Shown piece after piece: positions 52,682 through 61,367 of a DNA stretch of 61,367 nt. This stretch comes from Alphaproteobacteria bacterium. GTDB lineage: Bacteria > Pseudomonadota > Alphaproteobacteria > Micavibrionales > Micavibrionaceae. Under the pieces are notes generated by a model that did no database searches, had not been told where the DNA came from, and was given only the letters and a program-made list of their open reading frames with translations. The first letter of the stretch is position 1. Every line of letters starts with the position of its first letter. The stretch is from NCBI GenBank assembly GCA_024275825.1, contig JAJRYK010000006.1:1-61367 (forward strand). The letters run 5' to 3'. Made by a program: the position numbers and the translations under genes.

Positions 52682-53194
52682 ATGCTTTCTATAATCGATT
52701 TAGAGAATATTTATCTGTTTAATTTAAAAATAGATCAGGATATTTTACAAGAGGCGTGTTTTTCTGCGCCCGCTCTCTCTTTAACATGGAAACGCTATGG
52801 GTCAGTCATGAATCATCAAAAAAACGTGAATTTCACGGAGAACAGCGCCGCGAAGGGCGATTACATTTGTATTGAGATCGATACACAAAAGGCGCTCAAA
52901 AGCTGGCACAAATCTGTATTCAGCTTTCAGTGGCTCACGCCGGAGGGGGACATTAAGGCTGCAACTGATTTGGCGCCCGAAGAACAAGAGAAACGCACCG
53001 TTGTGGAAAGCGCTCTTCAAAATGGCGGCGCGCTACAAAAACCAGTGCTGGGCATTGGTCTTCAGGACAATATCGAGATCGGCAGCGGGCGCGCGGAATT
53101 CTTGACGCTTATCGCCCATGGTCATCGCGCGCTTTCTGTCCATATTCCAAAATCAAACGCGCCGGATTTCGAAAAATTCCTTTTCAAAATATAA
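52682..53194 (+). CDS. Hypothetical protein
   Basis: The 170-residue product has no signal peptide, membrane segment or motif I recognise. It contains SWHKSVFSFQWLTPEGDIKA, a short Glu-rich stretch and LIAHGHRALSVHIPKSNA near the end. The ATG at 52682 leaves no room for a separate promoter beside the divergent zinc-finger gene; an internal ATG at 52808 would give 128 residues. Confidence 0.6.
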   Translation: MLSIIDLENIYLFNLKIDQDILQEACFSAPALSLTWKRYGSVMNHQKNVNFTENSAAKGDYICIEIDTQKALKSWHKSVFSFQWLTPEGDIKAATDLAPEEQEKRTVVESALQNGGALQKPVLGIGLQDNIEIGSGRAEFLTLIAHGHRALSVHIPKSNAPDFEKFLFKI

Positions 53195-53231
53195 GTTTAG
53201 CCGAGCGCCAAACTGCGTTAAACTTACCGGC

Positions 53232-53945
53232 ATGAATACAAATCATCTGCATACATCCCATCATCAGCGCGGCAACGTCCTGTTCTATATCCTCATCGCC
53301 GTTGCATTGCTGGCGGCGCTGTCCTATGCGATATCGGGCAGCATCCGCAGCGGTGGCAGCGATGCGCTAAATGATGAACGCGCCGGGCTGTATGCGGCGG
53401 AACTGATCGAATACGCAAACATTGTGTCTAACGCGACAGCGCAACTTCGCTTGCGCGGGTGCAGTGAAACCACGCTTAATTATTACCATGTCAGCGTCGC
53501 CGGACACGTGAATGCCGGCGCACCGGGCGATAATAGCTGCGATATTTTTCACATTAATGGCGGCGGCGTGGCACGCATAGCGATCCCGGCCGAAATCACA
53601 GATCCCGCGACAACGCCAAATTATATTTGGACCATTATGCCCCTCAATGAAATAGAAGGCGTTGGTCTATCAGATAACGATGCCGACAGCGCCGACTTGA
53701 TTATGGTCGCCGATTATTTAAAACAGAGCATTTGCATTAAAATAAATGATCTTTTGGGCGTCTCAAACCCCAGCGGCGTGCCGCCAACGGATACAAACAT
53801 ACGAACAAATTCATTCACGGGCAGCTATACCTATATCAACACAATCGGTGATGAAGATAGCGCCCTGCTTTCGCGCACTGCAGCGTGCTTCATGCATACC
53901 ACAGCCGGACGCTATGCGTTTTATAAGGTTTTACTCGCGCGTTAG
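53232..53945 (+). CDS. Pilin-like secreted protein without the usual Glu5
   Basis: From the ATG at 53232 the 237-residue protein has a short basic leader ending in HHQRG, then NVLFYILIAVALLAALSYAI as a hydrophobic helix. The G|N junction with a following membrane helix resembles a type IV prepilin or pseudopilin site, but position +5 is not Glu. The mature part has Cys in LRLRGCSETT, DNSCDIF, SICIKI and TAACFMH, possibly two disulfides. No pilus genes are nearby, so the assignment is tentative. It is convergent with cysS, overlapping by four bases. Confidence 0.65.
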   Translation: MNTNHLHTSHHQRGNVLFYILIAVALLAALSYAISGSIRSGGSDALNDERAGLYAAELIEYANIVSNATAQLRLRGCSETTLNYYHVSVAGHVNAGAPGDNSCDIFHINGGGVARIAIPAEITDPATTPNYIWTIMPLNEIEGVGLSDNDADSADLIMVADYLKQSICIKINDLLGVSNPSGVPPTDTNIRTNSFTGSYTYINTIGDEDSALLSRTAACFMHTTAGRYAFYKVLLAR

Positions 53946-55315
53946 CTGATTTTCTTCCATTTCGCACCTTCGGGCGTATCTTCGATCTCAATCCCTTGCG
54001 CGGCCAGTTCGTCACGGATTTCGTCTGAGCGGGCAAAATCTTTATTGACGCGGGCCTGCGTGCGGGCCTGCAACAATGCCTCAATTTTTGCTGCATCGAC
54101 ATCGTCGCTACCAATAGCATAGCCAAGCCACTCTTGCGGATCATGTTGCAAAATGCCGATCAGATGTCCTGCAGCGAGAAGCTTCCCCTTAAGTGCCGGA
54201 GAGTTTTCATTCTTCAGTAAAGCATTCATTTCTGCCATCACCTGCGGCGTATTGAGATCATCGCAAAGCGCCGCCATAACAGCCTCCGGCACAGCCTCTT
54301 CAGTCGCGTCCATCTCCGCCATTTGTTCCAGGCGCTGGTAAAAGCGATCGAGCATACGTTTATTTTGCACCGCCTTATCAATCGACCAATCAAGCGGCTG
54401 ACGGTAATGTGCAGACAGAAGAGTCAGGCGCAAAGCCTCCCCCGGATGATCCTCGAGCAAATCATGGGCGAGCATGAAATTACCTAGCGATTTGGACATT
54501 TTCTCGCCCTCCACCATCACAAAACCATTATGCACCCAGACTTTGGCAAAGGCCGTTAGATCATCCGTGATGCCATGCGCGCAGCAGCTTTGCGCAATTT
54601 CATTTTCGTGGTGCGGGAACTTTAAATCTGCGCCGCCGCCATGGATATCAAACGGCAAGCCTAAATGAACCTCTGACATGGCAGAGCACTCAATGTGCCA
54701 GCCCGGACGACCGCGGCCCCAGGGGCTGTCCCAGCCGGGCTCGTCATCGCTGCTGGGTTTCCACAGCACAAAATCAGCCGGGTCTTTTTTGTAGCTGGCC
54801 ACCTCAACGCGCGCGCCTGCAACTTGCTCATCACGGCTGCGGCCCGACAGGCCGCCATAGGCCGGAAAGGACGGCACGTGGAACAGCACATGCCCCTTAC
54901 TGGCATAGGCATGTTCGCCCGCAATCAAGCGCTCAATAATCGTGATCATGTCACTTATATGCGCCGTGGCGCGCGGCTGGATATCTGGCTGATCACAGCC
55001 CAGCGCCGCCATATCGTCATTATAAATACGGGTGTATTTCTCTGTGATATCCGCAATCGCCTCACCAGTTTCCTGAGAGGCCGCAATAATTTTATCATCC
55101 ACATCGGTGATATTAGATACATAAGTCACCTTCAGGAATTGCGTGCGCAAAACCTTGCTGAGCAAATCAAACACCACCGCCATGCGCGCATTGCCGATAT
55201 GCGCGTAATTATAGACCGTCGGGCCGCACGCATAGAGCTTCACATGCGCCGGATCGATTGGCGTGAAAACCTCTTTTTCTCTGGTTAAACTATTGAAAAG
55301 CCGTAAATCCAGCAT
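53942..55315 (-). CDS. cysS: Cysteinyl-tRNA synthetase
   Basis: CysS charges tRNA-Cys. The 457-residue class I synthetase has YACGPTVYNYAHIGNARM (zinc Cys and HIGH-type motif), FPHHENEIAQSCCAHG, WVHNGFVMVEGEKMSKSLGN with KMSKS, and an alpha-helical C-terminal domain. Its length is normal (E. coli 461). Confidence 0.97.
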   Translation of the reverse strand: MLDLRLFNSLTREKEVFTPIDPAHVKLYACGPTVYNYAHIGNARMAVVFDLLSKVLRTQFLKVTYVSNITDVDDKIIAASQETGEAIADITEKYTRIYNDDMAALGCDQPDIQPRATAHISDMITIIERLIAGEHAYASKGHVLFHVPSFPAYGGLSGRSRDEQVAGARVEVASYKKDPADFVLWKPSSDDEPGWDSPWGRGRPGWHIECSAMSEVHLGLPFDIHGGGADLKFPHHENEIAQSCCAHGITDDLTAFAKVWVHNGFVMVEGEKMSKSLGNFMLAHDLLEDHPGEALRLTLLSAHYRQPLDWSIDKAVQNKRMLDRFYQRLEQMAEMDATEEAVPEAVMAALCDDLNTPQVMAEMNALLKNENSPALKGKLLAAGHLIGILQHDPQEWLGYAIGSDDVDAAKIEALLQARTQARVNKDFARSDEIRDELAAQGIEIEDTPEGAKWKKIS

Positions 55316-55404
55316 ATTTACCTCTTATGTGTGTCGTTTTCACTGGAAAATAAGGCAAATTCGGGGTATCACCAAGCCCTAAATCAAAATTAAGGGATTT
55401 AAAC

Positions 55405-56013
55405 ATGACATCTGCAAAAAGCATTGATGCCCAAATTACACAAGAAAACCGCCCATCGCGCGAGCAAGCGGAGAGCGCTGTGAAAACACTGCTCAGCTAT
55501 ATCGGCGAAGACCCAACCCGCGAAGGCTTGATCGACACGCCGGGCCGCGTTATTCGCGCCTATGATGAATTTTTCTCCGGCTATGATATTGATCCCGCCA
55601 AAGACCTCGCCAAGACTTTCGAAGATATTGAAGGCTTTGATGAGATGGTGATCGTCAAAAATATCGACTTCGTTTCTCATTGCGAACACCATATGGTCAC
55701 CATCAATGGCAAGGCCCATGTTGCCTATTGGCCTGACGAAGCCGTGGTCGGGATAAGCAAGCTAGCGCGCGTTGTCGATACCTATGCGAAACGTCTCGTT
55801 TCACAAGAGAACATGACCAAGCATATTGTCCAAATCATTGATGATGTGCTCAAGCCCAAGGGCGTGGCCGTGATGATCGAAGCCGACCATCAATGCATGT
55901 CCATTCGCGGCGTGCACAAGCCCGGATCAGCCACCGTGACCAGCATGTTCTCTGGCGTGTTTAAAGAAGACGCCAATGTGCGTGATCGTTTTTTAAAGCT
56001 GATTGAGCGCTAA
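55405..56013 (+). CDS. folE: GTP cyclohydrolase I
   Basis: FolE opens GTP to dihydroneopterin triphosphate, the first step to folate and queuosine. The 202-residue protein has IGEDPTREGLIDTPGRV, the zinc ligands in HCEHHMVTINGKAHVAYWP, and DHQCMSIRGVHKPGSATVTS. AAGGGA precedes the ATG. It is divergent from cysS over about 90 bases. Confidence 0.96.
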   Translation: MTSAKSIDAQITQENRPSREQAESAVKTLLSYIGEDPTREGLIDTPGRVIRAYDEFFSGYDIDPAKDLAKTFEDIEGFDEMVIVKNIDFVSHCEHHMVTINGKAHVAYWPDEAVVGISKLARVVDTYAKRLVSQENMTKHIVQIIDDVLKPKGVAVMIEADHQCMSIRGVHKPGSATVTSMFSGVFKEDANVRDRFLKLIER

Positions 56014-56053
56014 ACGCTCCCTAACACTGCCCGATACTGTCCGCGCAGAGAAA

Positions 56054-56076
56054 AAGCCGCTAAAATGAAGCGGCTT
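56054..56076. terminator. Hairpin after folE
   Basis: AAGCCGCT pairs perfectly with AGCGGCTT over a seven-base loop. The T-rich side faces the minus strand (CTTTTTC), while the plus strand continues TTCCCC. It may weakly end folE transcription or act on antisense transcripts. Confidence 0.4.
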
Positions 56077-56212
56077 CCCCTGCTAATACACCTTAAACTA
56101 AGCCCTGCTAAAAGCTTGCCCTCTACTATTATTCCGTCCCTGTATCCCCTATTCTTAAGAATACGCTAGAAACATTAATTTAAAGTTTATGTAAAATTAA
56201 AAATATCTTACG

Positions 56213-57421
56213 ATGAAACAAGCTTCAGACATAAAAATTCTTTTAAATCAAGAGATGAGGGTCTTCATCCGAAAGCATGACAATGATGATATACGAGATT
56301 TAGCGCTCAAAACCCCGCCCAACCCAGATTGGCCCTATGCCCTCATCCTCGATCAAATAAAAGCGCGGCAAAAAGCGCGTATTAAGCTCCCCCTGTGGCT
56401 GGACCATCATGATGATATCCTCTTCCCTCCCAGCGACATTTTGGAGCAAGCCTCATCTACAGCAACCGCGCGCTATAAAGCAAGTCTGGTAAAGGGTGCA
56501 CATTTTATCGACCTCACCGGCGGCACAGGCGTTGATAGTCATGCCTTTGCCGAAAATTTCAACAGCGGCATTTGTGTTGAGCATAACGAACAGGCCGCAA
56601 CGCTTCTCACCCATAACTTACCGCTGCTCAGCGATAAGCCCGTCGAAATACGTCGCGATACGGCTGAACATGCTCTGCAGACACTACCCAACACAGATCT
56701 CATCTATATCGATCCGCAGCGTCGCGATAGTGGGCGCAAAGGTCTTTATAAGCTGGAAGACTGCGCACCAAACGTCTTGGAGCTTTTACCCCTCATCAAG
56801 AGCAAAACCAGATATCTTATGCTCAAAACCTCTCCCATAATGGATATCACCACCGGCCTTGAAACCTTAGAACATGTCAGTGCCGTACATTGCGTCCAAT
56901 GGCGCGGGGAATGTAAAGAACTGCTCTATATTCTGGATTTTGAGCGCGCGCCGGACATACAAAACACCCCAATCACAGCCGCAATCCTTGATGACCAGGG
57001 CAATGCCAGTGCAAGCTTTACCTTTACCAAAGAACAGGAAACCAGCGCTAAGGCCTCCACCAACATGCCCCTGCGCTATCTCTATGAACCCGGCCCAGCG
57101 CTACAAAAAGTAGGCGCTTTTAATCAAATAGCAGCCCAATATGCGCTTCATAAGCTCCATAAACACACGCATCTCTATACCAGCGACACCCTCTTACCCA
57201 CCTTTCCCGGCCGCGTTTTTGAGATTCAAAGTCTTTTTCCTGCCCAGAAAAAAGCGCTTCCCATGGACAAAGCCAATCTCACCATCCGCAATTTCCCCGG
57301 AAACACTGATGGACTGCGCAAAAAGCTCAATCTAAAAGACGGCGGTGATGACTACCTATTTGCCTGCACGCTTATAAATGAACAGAAAAGCCTCATTCAT
57401 GCTCGAAAAGCCCGGTCCTAA
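56213..57421 (+). CDS. Class I methyltransferase with THUMP-like C-terminal domain
   Basis: The 402-residue protein has an N-terminal helical part, a SAM-binding core (FIDLTGGTGVDSHAFA near residue 97; LIYIDPQRRDSGRKGLYKL near 163) and a C-terminal region resembling the THUMP-like/PG_1098 domain (FPGRVFEIQSLFPAQKKALP, LTIRNFPGNTDGLRKKLNLK). This family is best known from Bacteroidetes. RNA is the probable substrate. The gene stands alone and may have been acquired. Confidence 0.8.
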   Translation: MKQASDIKILLNQEMRVFIRKHDNDDIRDLALKTPPNPDWPYALILDQIKARQKARIKLPLWLDHHDDILFPPSDILEQASSTATARYKASLVKGAHFIDLTGGTGVDSHAFAENFNSGICVEHNEQAATLLTHNLPLLSDKPVEIRRDTAEHALQTLPNTDLIYIDPQRRDSGRKGLYKLEDCAPNVLELLPLIKSKTRYLMLKTSPIMDITTGLETLEHVSAVHCVQWRGECKELLYILDFERAPDIQNTPITAAILDDQGNASASFTFTKEQETSAKASTNMPLRYLYEPGPALQKVGAFNQIAAQYALHKLHKHTHLYTSDTLLPTFPGRVFEIQSLFPAQKKALPMDKANLTIRNFPGNTDGLRKKLNLKDGGDDYLFACTLINEQKSLIHARKARS

Positions 57422-57579
57422 AGCTAAAACAGTAAAAAATAAAAGCTAAATATTTAAAGGGGTTATTAACGTTTATCAGACTATGATAGTATGGGGCTGG
57501 ATGTGAGTGACTGAGCACATATTTCACATCATGGGGCTGCGTATTAATACTCGTAAAAACCACCAAAATTCAGGTCATA

Positions 57580-59754
57580 ATGACGTCAATACCACAATCA
57601 AACTATACGGACAGCGCAGAAAACGTGAGTGAAGAGCAAAAAAAATCAAAAATATCTTTTTTGAAAAATAGTCTTAGCACATCCACGCAGATCTGGAAAA
57701 GCAAGCTCAGCTGGCGCATCACGCTCGCGGTGTTTTTGACCATTTTGGCCGTTCAGGCCGCTATTTTGAATATAACGCTCAAAGAATTTGAATATAACGA
57801 ACTTAATACACTCCGCAGCATCGGCCGCGCCGCTTTGGTGTCCAGCATTGATCCTAAAATTCAAGACCTTCTTCAATCTCCGATTTCTGAGACAAGCGCG
57901 AATCGCGTCCTTTCCACGACTATCGTGAATGGCTTTGTTGTCTATTCCAGCCAATTTGATTTAATTAAAACCCATGGCGAGCCCGTAATCTTGCGGGCTT
58001 CCAGCTTTGACGATTTCACAAAAACATATCGCAGTAATGACGGCGCGTCTTACGAGGTCGTCTTCCGCAATACGGAGCTAAGCCGTCCCTATATCATTGC
58101 AGCGCGCCTTGATTCGGCTAAGGTTCAAGGTGCGGTCTTTAACTATGTGAAGCAAACAATTCTGATCATGCTGCTCATGTCCGCTTTGGTCACGACGGTT
58201 CTTATGATCGCGCTCGGACGGTGGTTGCTTGAGCCTATTTTGTTCATGCGTAGCAATCTCCTAGCGGCCTCCAAAAACCCTGAAGAGCCTGATCTTAAAG
58301 ATTCCCCCTTCAACAGCAATGATGAAATTGGCAGCGCAATTGAAATTGCACAAATGCTGATTTTGCAAAATGCCGATAACCTAAAGCGCATCAAAAGCAC
58401 GGCCGAAGATAAAATCCACAAACTGGCCTATTACGACACGCTAACTGGTCTGCCCAACCGCACCTTGTTCCTGCAAACACTCGGCGACTATATGCGCGCC
58501 AATGGTGAAGAAAAAACTGATCGCTACGCCATTGTGGCGCTCGACCTTGATCACTTTAAGGATATCAACGATTCCATGGGCCATAATGTTGGTGATGCGA
58601 TCCTGCGCGGTGTGGGCAAGCGTCTGCGCGCAGCCATGCCGGAATCCGCCACCGTATCCCGCACAGGCGAGGATGAATTTGCCATTACCGTAAAATTAAG
58701 CAGCAGCATCAACAGCGCTCGCGATGTCGCCGACCGCGTGATTGACGTTATTCGCGGCGAGCCGTTCAAGGTGTTTAACGAAGGTTTCCAGGTTCGCGCC
58801 TCCGTTGGCGTGGCGACCTTCCCGGATGATGGCGTTGATCCCGACCTCGTGCTGAAAAACGCTGATATCGCGCTCAATCGTGCGAAGGAAGAAGGGCGCG
58901 ATTCTGTTAAAGAGTATTCCGAAGAATTTGACAAAGCCGTACAGGTGCGATTTCAAATGCTGCGTGATCTTCGCGATGCGTTGGAGCATGACCAGCTTAA
59001 TTTGTACTACCAGCCGCAGCTTAACCTTCAAACTGGCGAAATTATCGGCGCGGAAGCGCTCTTGCGCTGGTGGAAACCAGATAACAGCAAGGAAGGCGGC
59101 ACATTTATCTCCCCCGCTGAATTTATTCCGGTGGCTGAGCAATCCGGCCTGATTGTGCCCATCGGCGAATGGGTGCTGGAAAAGGCCTGCCGCGATGCCG
59201 TGTCCTGGAACAAGGAGCATGGCTTTGATTTTCGCATGGCCGTCAACGTATCAGGCACGCAATTTACGCAAAGTGATCTGGTCGCACATGTCGAAAAAAC
59301 CATTAAAATGACCGGTATCAACGCACGCAAGCTTGAGCTGGAAGTAACCGAAAGTGTCTTCATGGATGACATTAATCAGACTATCCAAATTCTAAAAAAT
59401 ATTCACGCACTGGGCGTTGAACTCGCCATTGATGATTTTGGTACCGGCTATTCTTCGCTCTCTTACCTGCGGCAATTCCCGATTGATCGCTTGAAAATTG
59501 ACCAAAGCTTCATCCGCAATGCGCTGAATAACAGCGATGATGCCGCGATTGCGCGCACGATTGTCGGGCTTGGCCACTCGCTTAACCTGAAGGTCATCGC
59601 AGAAGGCGTGGAAACCAAAGATCATGAAGACTTCCTGGTGAAGGAGGGCTGTGACGAGGTGCAAGGCTTCCGCTATTCCCGCCCCGTTCCGGCTGATGAT
59701 TTTGTTGCTTTCGTCAAAGGCTATAACGGCAAGCTTGATAGCTTTGATTCTTAA
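57580..59754 (+). CDS. Membrane GGDEF-EAL protein, probable cyclic di-GMP phosphodiesterase
   Basis: The 724-residue protein has a membrane segment near residue 48, a periplasmic sensor region (about 70-190) and a second segment near 200 followed by a HAMP-like linker. The GGDEF domain (YYDTLTGLPNRTLFL, VALDLDHFKDINDSMGHNVG) has GEDEF at the active loop, so cyclase activity is doubtful. The EAL domain is intact: GAEALLRW, VNVSGTQF, LELEVTES, IDDFGTGYSSLSYLRQFPID and KVIAEGVET. Net hydrolysis of cyclic di-GMP is the best prediction. Confidence 0.93.
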   Translation: MTSIPQSNYTDSAENVSEEQKKSKISFLKNSLSTSTQIWKSKLSWRITLAVFLTILAVQAAILNITLKEFEYNELNTLRSIGRAALVSSIDPKIQDLLQSPISETSANRVLSTTIVNGFVVYSSQFDLIKTHGEPVILRASSFDDFTKTYRSNDGASYEVVFRNTELSRPYIIAARLDSAKVQGAVFNYVKQTILIMLLMSALVTTVLMIALGRWLLEPILFMRSNLLAASKNPEEPDLKDSPFNSNDEIGSAIEIAQMLILQNADNLKRIKSTAEDKIHKLAYYDTLTGLPNRTLFLQTLGDYMRANGEEKTDRYAIVALDLDHFKDINDSMGHNVGDAILRGVGKRLRAAMPESATVSRTGEDEFAITVKLSSSINSARDVADRVIDVIRGEPFKVFNEGFQVRASVGVATFPDDGVDPDLVLKNADIALNRAKEEGRDSVKEYSEEFDKAVQVRFQMLRDLRDALEHDQLNLYYQPQLNLQTGEIIGAEALLRWWKPDNSKEGGTFISPAEFIPVAEQSGLIVPIGEWVLEKACRDAVSWNKEHGFDFRMAVNVSGTQFTQSDLVAHVEKTIKMTGINARKLELEVTESVFMDDINQTIQILKNIHALGVELAIDDFGTGYSSLSYLRQFPIDRLKIDQSFIRNALNNSDDAAIARTIVGLGHSLNLKVIAEGVETKDHEDFLVKEGCDEVQGFRYSRPVPADDFVAFVKGYNGKLDSFDS

Positions 59755-59812
59755 AAGATCATTCAATAAAAAACTTGGCAATTCCTACATTTGAAGGTAT
59801 CTCTAACCTCAA

Positions 59813-61147
59813 ATGAAAACACTCACTTCCAAAAAATCCGGCGCGCTATCGGGCACAACAAAAGTCCCCGGCGATAAATCTATTTCGCATCGCGCCCTTA
59901 TGCTTGGCGCGCTGTGCGTGGGGGAGACGATGATTAGCGGCTTGCTTGAGGGCGAGGATGTCATGTGCACGGCCGCGGCCATGCGCGCGATGGGCGCAAA
60001 GATTGAGCGCGGCGATGATGGCCTCTGGCGTGTTTTCGGTGTTGGGGTTGGCGGGCTGATGCAGCCCGGCGCGCCGATTGATATGGGCAATAGCGGCACC
60101 TCGGCGCGCCTGCTGATGGGCTTAATTGGCGGGCATAATATCACCGCACAAATCACCGGTGATGCATCCCTGATCAAGCGCCCCATGAAACGCGTGATGA
60201 CCCCGCTGGAGATGATGGGCGCGCGGTTTGAGGCCACAGATAATGAGCGCCTGCCCCTGACCATCCACGGCGCGCACGATGCGTTGTGCCTTGAATATGA
60301 GCTGCCCGTGGCTTCGGCGCAGGTAAAATCTGCCATATTGCTTGCCGGGCTAAATGCGCGTGGGCGCACAACCGTAATTGAAAGCAAACCCACCCGCGAT
60401 CATACCGAAAATATGCTGCGCGCCTTTGGCGTTGATGTTACCGTGGAAGATCTGGGCGATGGCCGCGCCGCCATAAGCCTCATTGGCCAGCAAGAGCTTC
60501 AGCCCTGCGCCATTGATGTGCCGGGTGACCCAAGCTCTGCCGCATTCCCGGCTGTTGCGGCGATCATCAATGAAGGTTCTGACATCACGCTAAGCAATGT
60601 CGGTATGAATGAGCGCCGGAATGGCCTGTATCTTACGCTGCAGGAGATGGGCGCGGATATCAGTTTTGAGTATGAGCGCATGCAGGGCGGCGAGAAAATC
60701 GCCGATATTCGCGTGCGCGGAGGCGAGCCGCTTAAGGGCATTACGCTCGATCCCGCCCGCGTGCCATCGATGATTGATGAAATTCCCGTGCTGGCCATGG
60801 CCGCGGCCTGCGCAAACGGCACTACACATCTGAGCGGTCTGGCCGAGCTGCGCGTGAAGGAAAGTGATCGCCTGGCCATGGTCACCGAAGGGTTAAAGCT
60901 ATGCGGCGTGACCCTAGAGATGGGCGAAGACAGCCTGACCATTCACGGCAATGGCAAGCCGCCCCAAGGCCTAAAAGAGCGCGGCGCAACCATCAACACG
61001 GCTCTCGACCATCGCATAGCCATGAGCTTCCTCGTGCTGGGCAGCGCGAGCGATGAGCCGATCACCATCGATGATGCATCACCGATTGCAACCAGCTTTC
61101 CGAACTTTGTCGAATTGATGGGGGATTTGGGGATGGAAATTGTCTAA
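59813..61147 (+). CDS. aroA: 3-phosphoshikimate 1-carboxyvinyltransferase (EPSP synthase)
   Basis: AroA joins phosphoenolpyruvate to shikimate 3-phosphate on the way to chorismate. The 444-residue protein has PGDKSISHRALMLGAL, GNSGTSARLLMGL, LPVASAQVKSAILLAGLN, ESKPTRDHTENMLRAFG and RVKESDRLAMV. The SAQVK and PTRDHTE features resemble class II enzymes such as the Agrobacterium CP4 form. No cmk or rpsA follows; the window ends in an IS instead. Confidence 0.96.
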   Translation: MKTLTSKKSGALSGTTKVPGDKSISHRALMLGALCVGETMISGLLEGEDVMCTAAAMRAMGAKIERGDDGLWRVFGVGVGGLMQPGAPIDMGNSGTSARLLMGLIGGHNITAQITGDASLIKRPMKRVMTPLEMMGARFEATDNERLPLTIHGAHDALCLEYELPVASAQVKSAILLAGLNARGRTTVIESKPTRDHTENMLRAFGVDVTVEDLGDGRAAISLIGQQELQPCAIDVPGDPSSAAFPAVAAIINEGSDITLSNVGMNERRNGLYLTLQEMGADISFEYERMQGGEKIADIRVRGGEPLKGITLDPARVPSMIDEIPVLAMAAACANGTTHLSGLAELRVKESDRLAMVTEGLKLCGVTLEMGEDSLTIHGNGKPPQGLKERGATINTALDHRIAMSFLVLGSASDEPITIDDASPIATSFPNFVELMGDLGMEIV

Positions 61148-61227
61148 ATAACAGAAACTACGACAAGTTCATGTGTGAAAAAGGGTTATTAGATACACGC
61201 TCTATGTCAAGGGCGGGGCTTTTAAAG

Positions 61228-61241
61228 TATAGTTATTCCAA
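61228..61241 (-). repeat. Possible IS630 element end
   Basis: TATAGTTATTCC just beyond the transposase stop has the look of IS630-type ends, which abut a duplicated TA. The opposite end is outside the window, so it cannot be matched. Confidence 0.35.
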
Positions 61242-61367
61242 TTAATAATTGCACATAAATAAATCGTCCAATGGCGTGCCAAGCGGTAAAAATTGCCGTC
61301 GCCTTTTTAGGCTACCAAAGCTTTGTTCTATGGGGTTAAAGTCCGGGCTGTAAGGTGGCAAAGGCAA
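61242..61367 (-). CDS. IS630-family transposase, C-terminal fragment
   Basis: Read on the minus strand, 41 codons are open from the window edge to a TAA. They contain LPPYSPDFNPIEQSFGSLKR, the hallmark of the IS630/Tc1-mariner DDE domain with its third acidic residue (the Glu in NPIEQ). The N-terminal part lies beyond the window. The IS is convergent with aroA, 94 bases away. Confidence 0.9.
   Translation of the reverse strand: MPLPPYSPDFNPIEQSFGSLKRRRQFLPLGTPLDDLFMCNY

Noticed and set aside
61298-61320. Similarity of this stretch to the GTAGCCTAAAAGGCGA hairpin at 44277
   Set aside because: Here it encodes the conserved GSLKRRR part of the IS630 transposase, so the short match is probably chance.
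1-61367. CRISPR array, prophage or conjugative element
   Set aside because: No regularly spaced repeats, integrase, relaxase or capsid genes were seen; the DotA-like genes and one small phage-like gene are not enough to call an element.

Overview
The window reads as a chromosomal segment of an alphaproteobacterium. Supporting points are the gene orders rnd-like/kdsD/lptC/lptA/lptB/rpoN/hpf/ptsN, hsp20 next to a DUF1150 gene, and pheA next to a membrane-anchored cytochrome c, together with a PutA lacking the enteric DNA-binding domain and a class-II-like AroA. Three DotA/TraY-type proteins point to a lineage that carries a type IVB (Dot/Icm-like) secretion apparatus. A Micavibrio-like or other deep alphaproteobacterial lineage is possible, but this is inference. 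Both ends lie inside transposase genes (IS1595-type left, IS630-type right), so the segment may be bounded by repeated IS copies.

Layout. 1-455: IS1595 end and a chimeric AT-rich ORF. 0.45-6.3 kb: purD and putA, divergent from xseA. 6.3-13.6 kb: an accessory-looking stretch with an SNase-like membrane protein, an acidic protein, TerD and TerA family proteins around a secreted protein, a methyltransferase, tag with a TetR regulator, and an ECF-type sigma factor. 13.8-15.5 kb: ettA. 15.5-24.7 kb: a small HTH regulator, a 44-residue ORF sharing a palindromic operator with it, then three tandem DotA/TraY paralogues of 943-1000 residues. 24.8-28.7 kb: envelope lipid transport (mlaA-mlaC, lptF-lptG). 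28.7-33.7 kb: pepA, a lysine-2,3-aminomutase-like radical SAM enzyme, holC, cytochrome c, pheA. 33.8-38.2 kb: a duplicated-repeat protein, ftsK, lolA, recR. 38.3-43.9 kb: a leftward exopolysaccharide-type cluster (Wza-like, Wzc-like tyrosine kinase, two membrane proteins) with a REC/degenerate-GGDEF protein and a small phage-like gene. 44.1-51.5 kb: tRNA-Leu, RNase D, KdsD, LptC/A/B, RpoN, HPF, PtsN. 51.5-61.1 kb: DUF1150, Hsp20, a zinc-finger protein, a pilin-like protein, cysS, folE, a Bacteroidetes-type methyltransferase, a GGDEF-EAL protein and aroA.

How it fits together. Much of the window concerns the outer envelope: phospholipid retrieval (MlaA/C), LPS export (LptA/B/C/F/G, KdsD), lipoprotein sorting (LolA) and polysaccharide export, alongside RpoN/PtsN/HPF nutrient-status control. 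The most unusual element is the DotA/TraY triplication with its own divergent HTH/small-ORF control region and no other secretion gene nearby. No stretch longer than 300 bases lacks a supported gene or small ORF; the longest gene-free gaps are about 200 bases.
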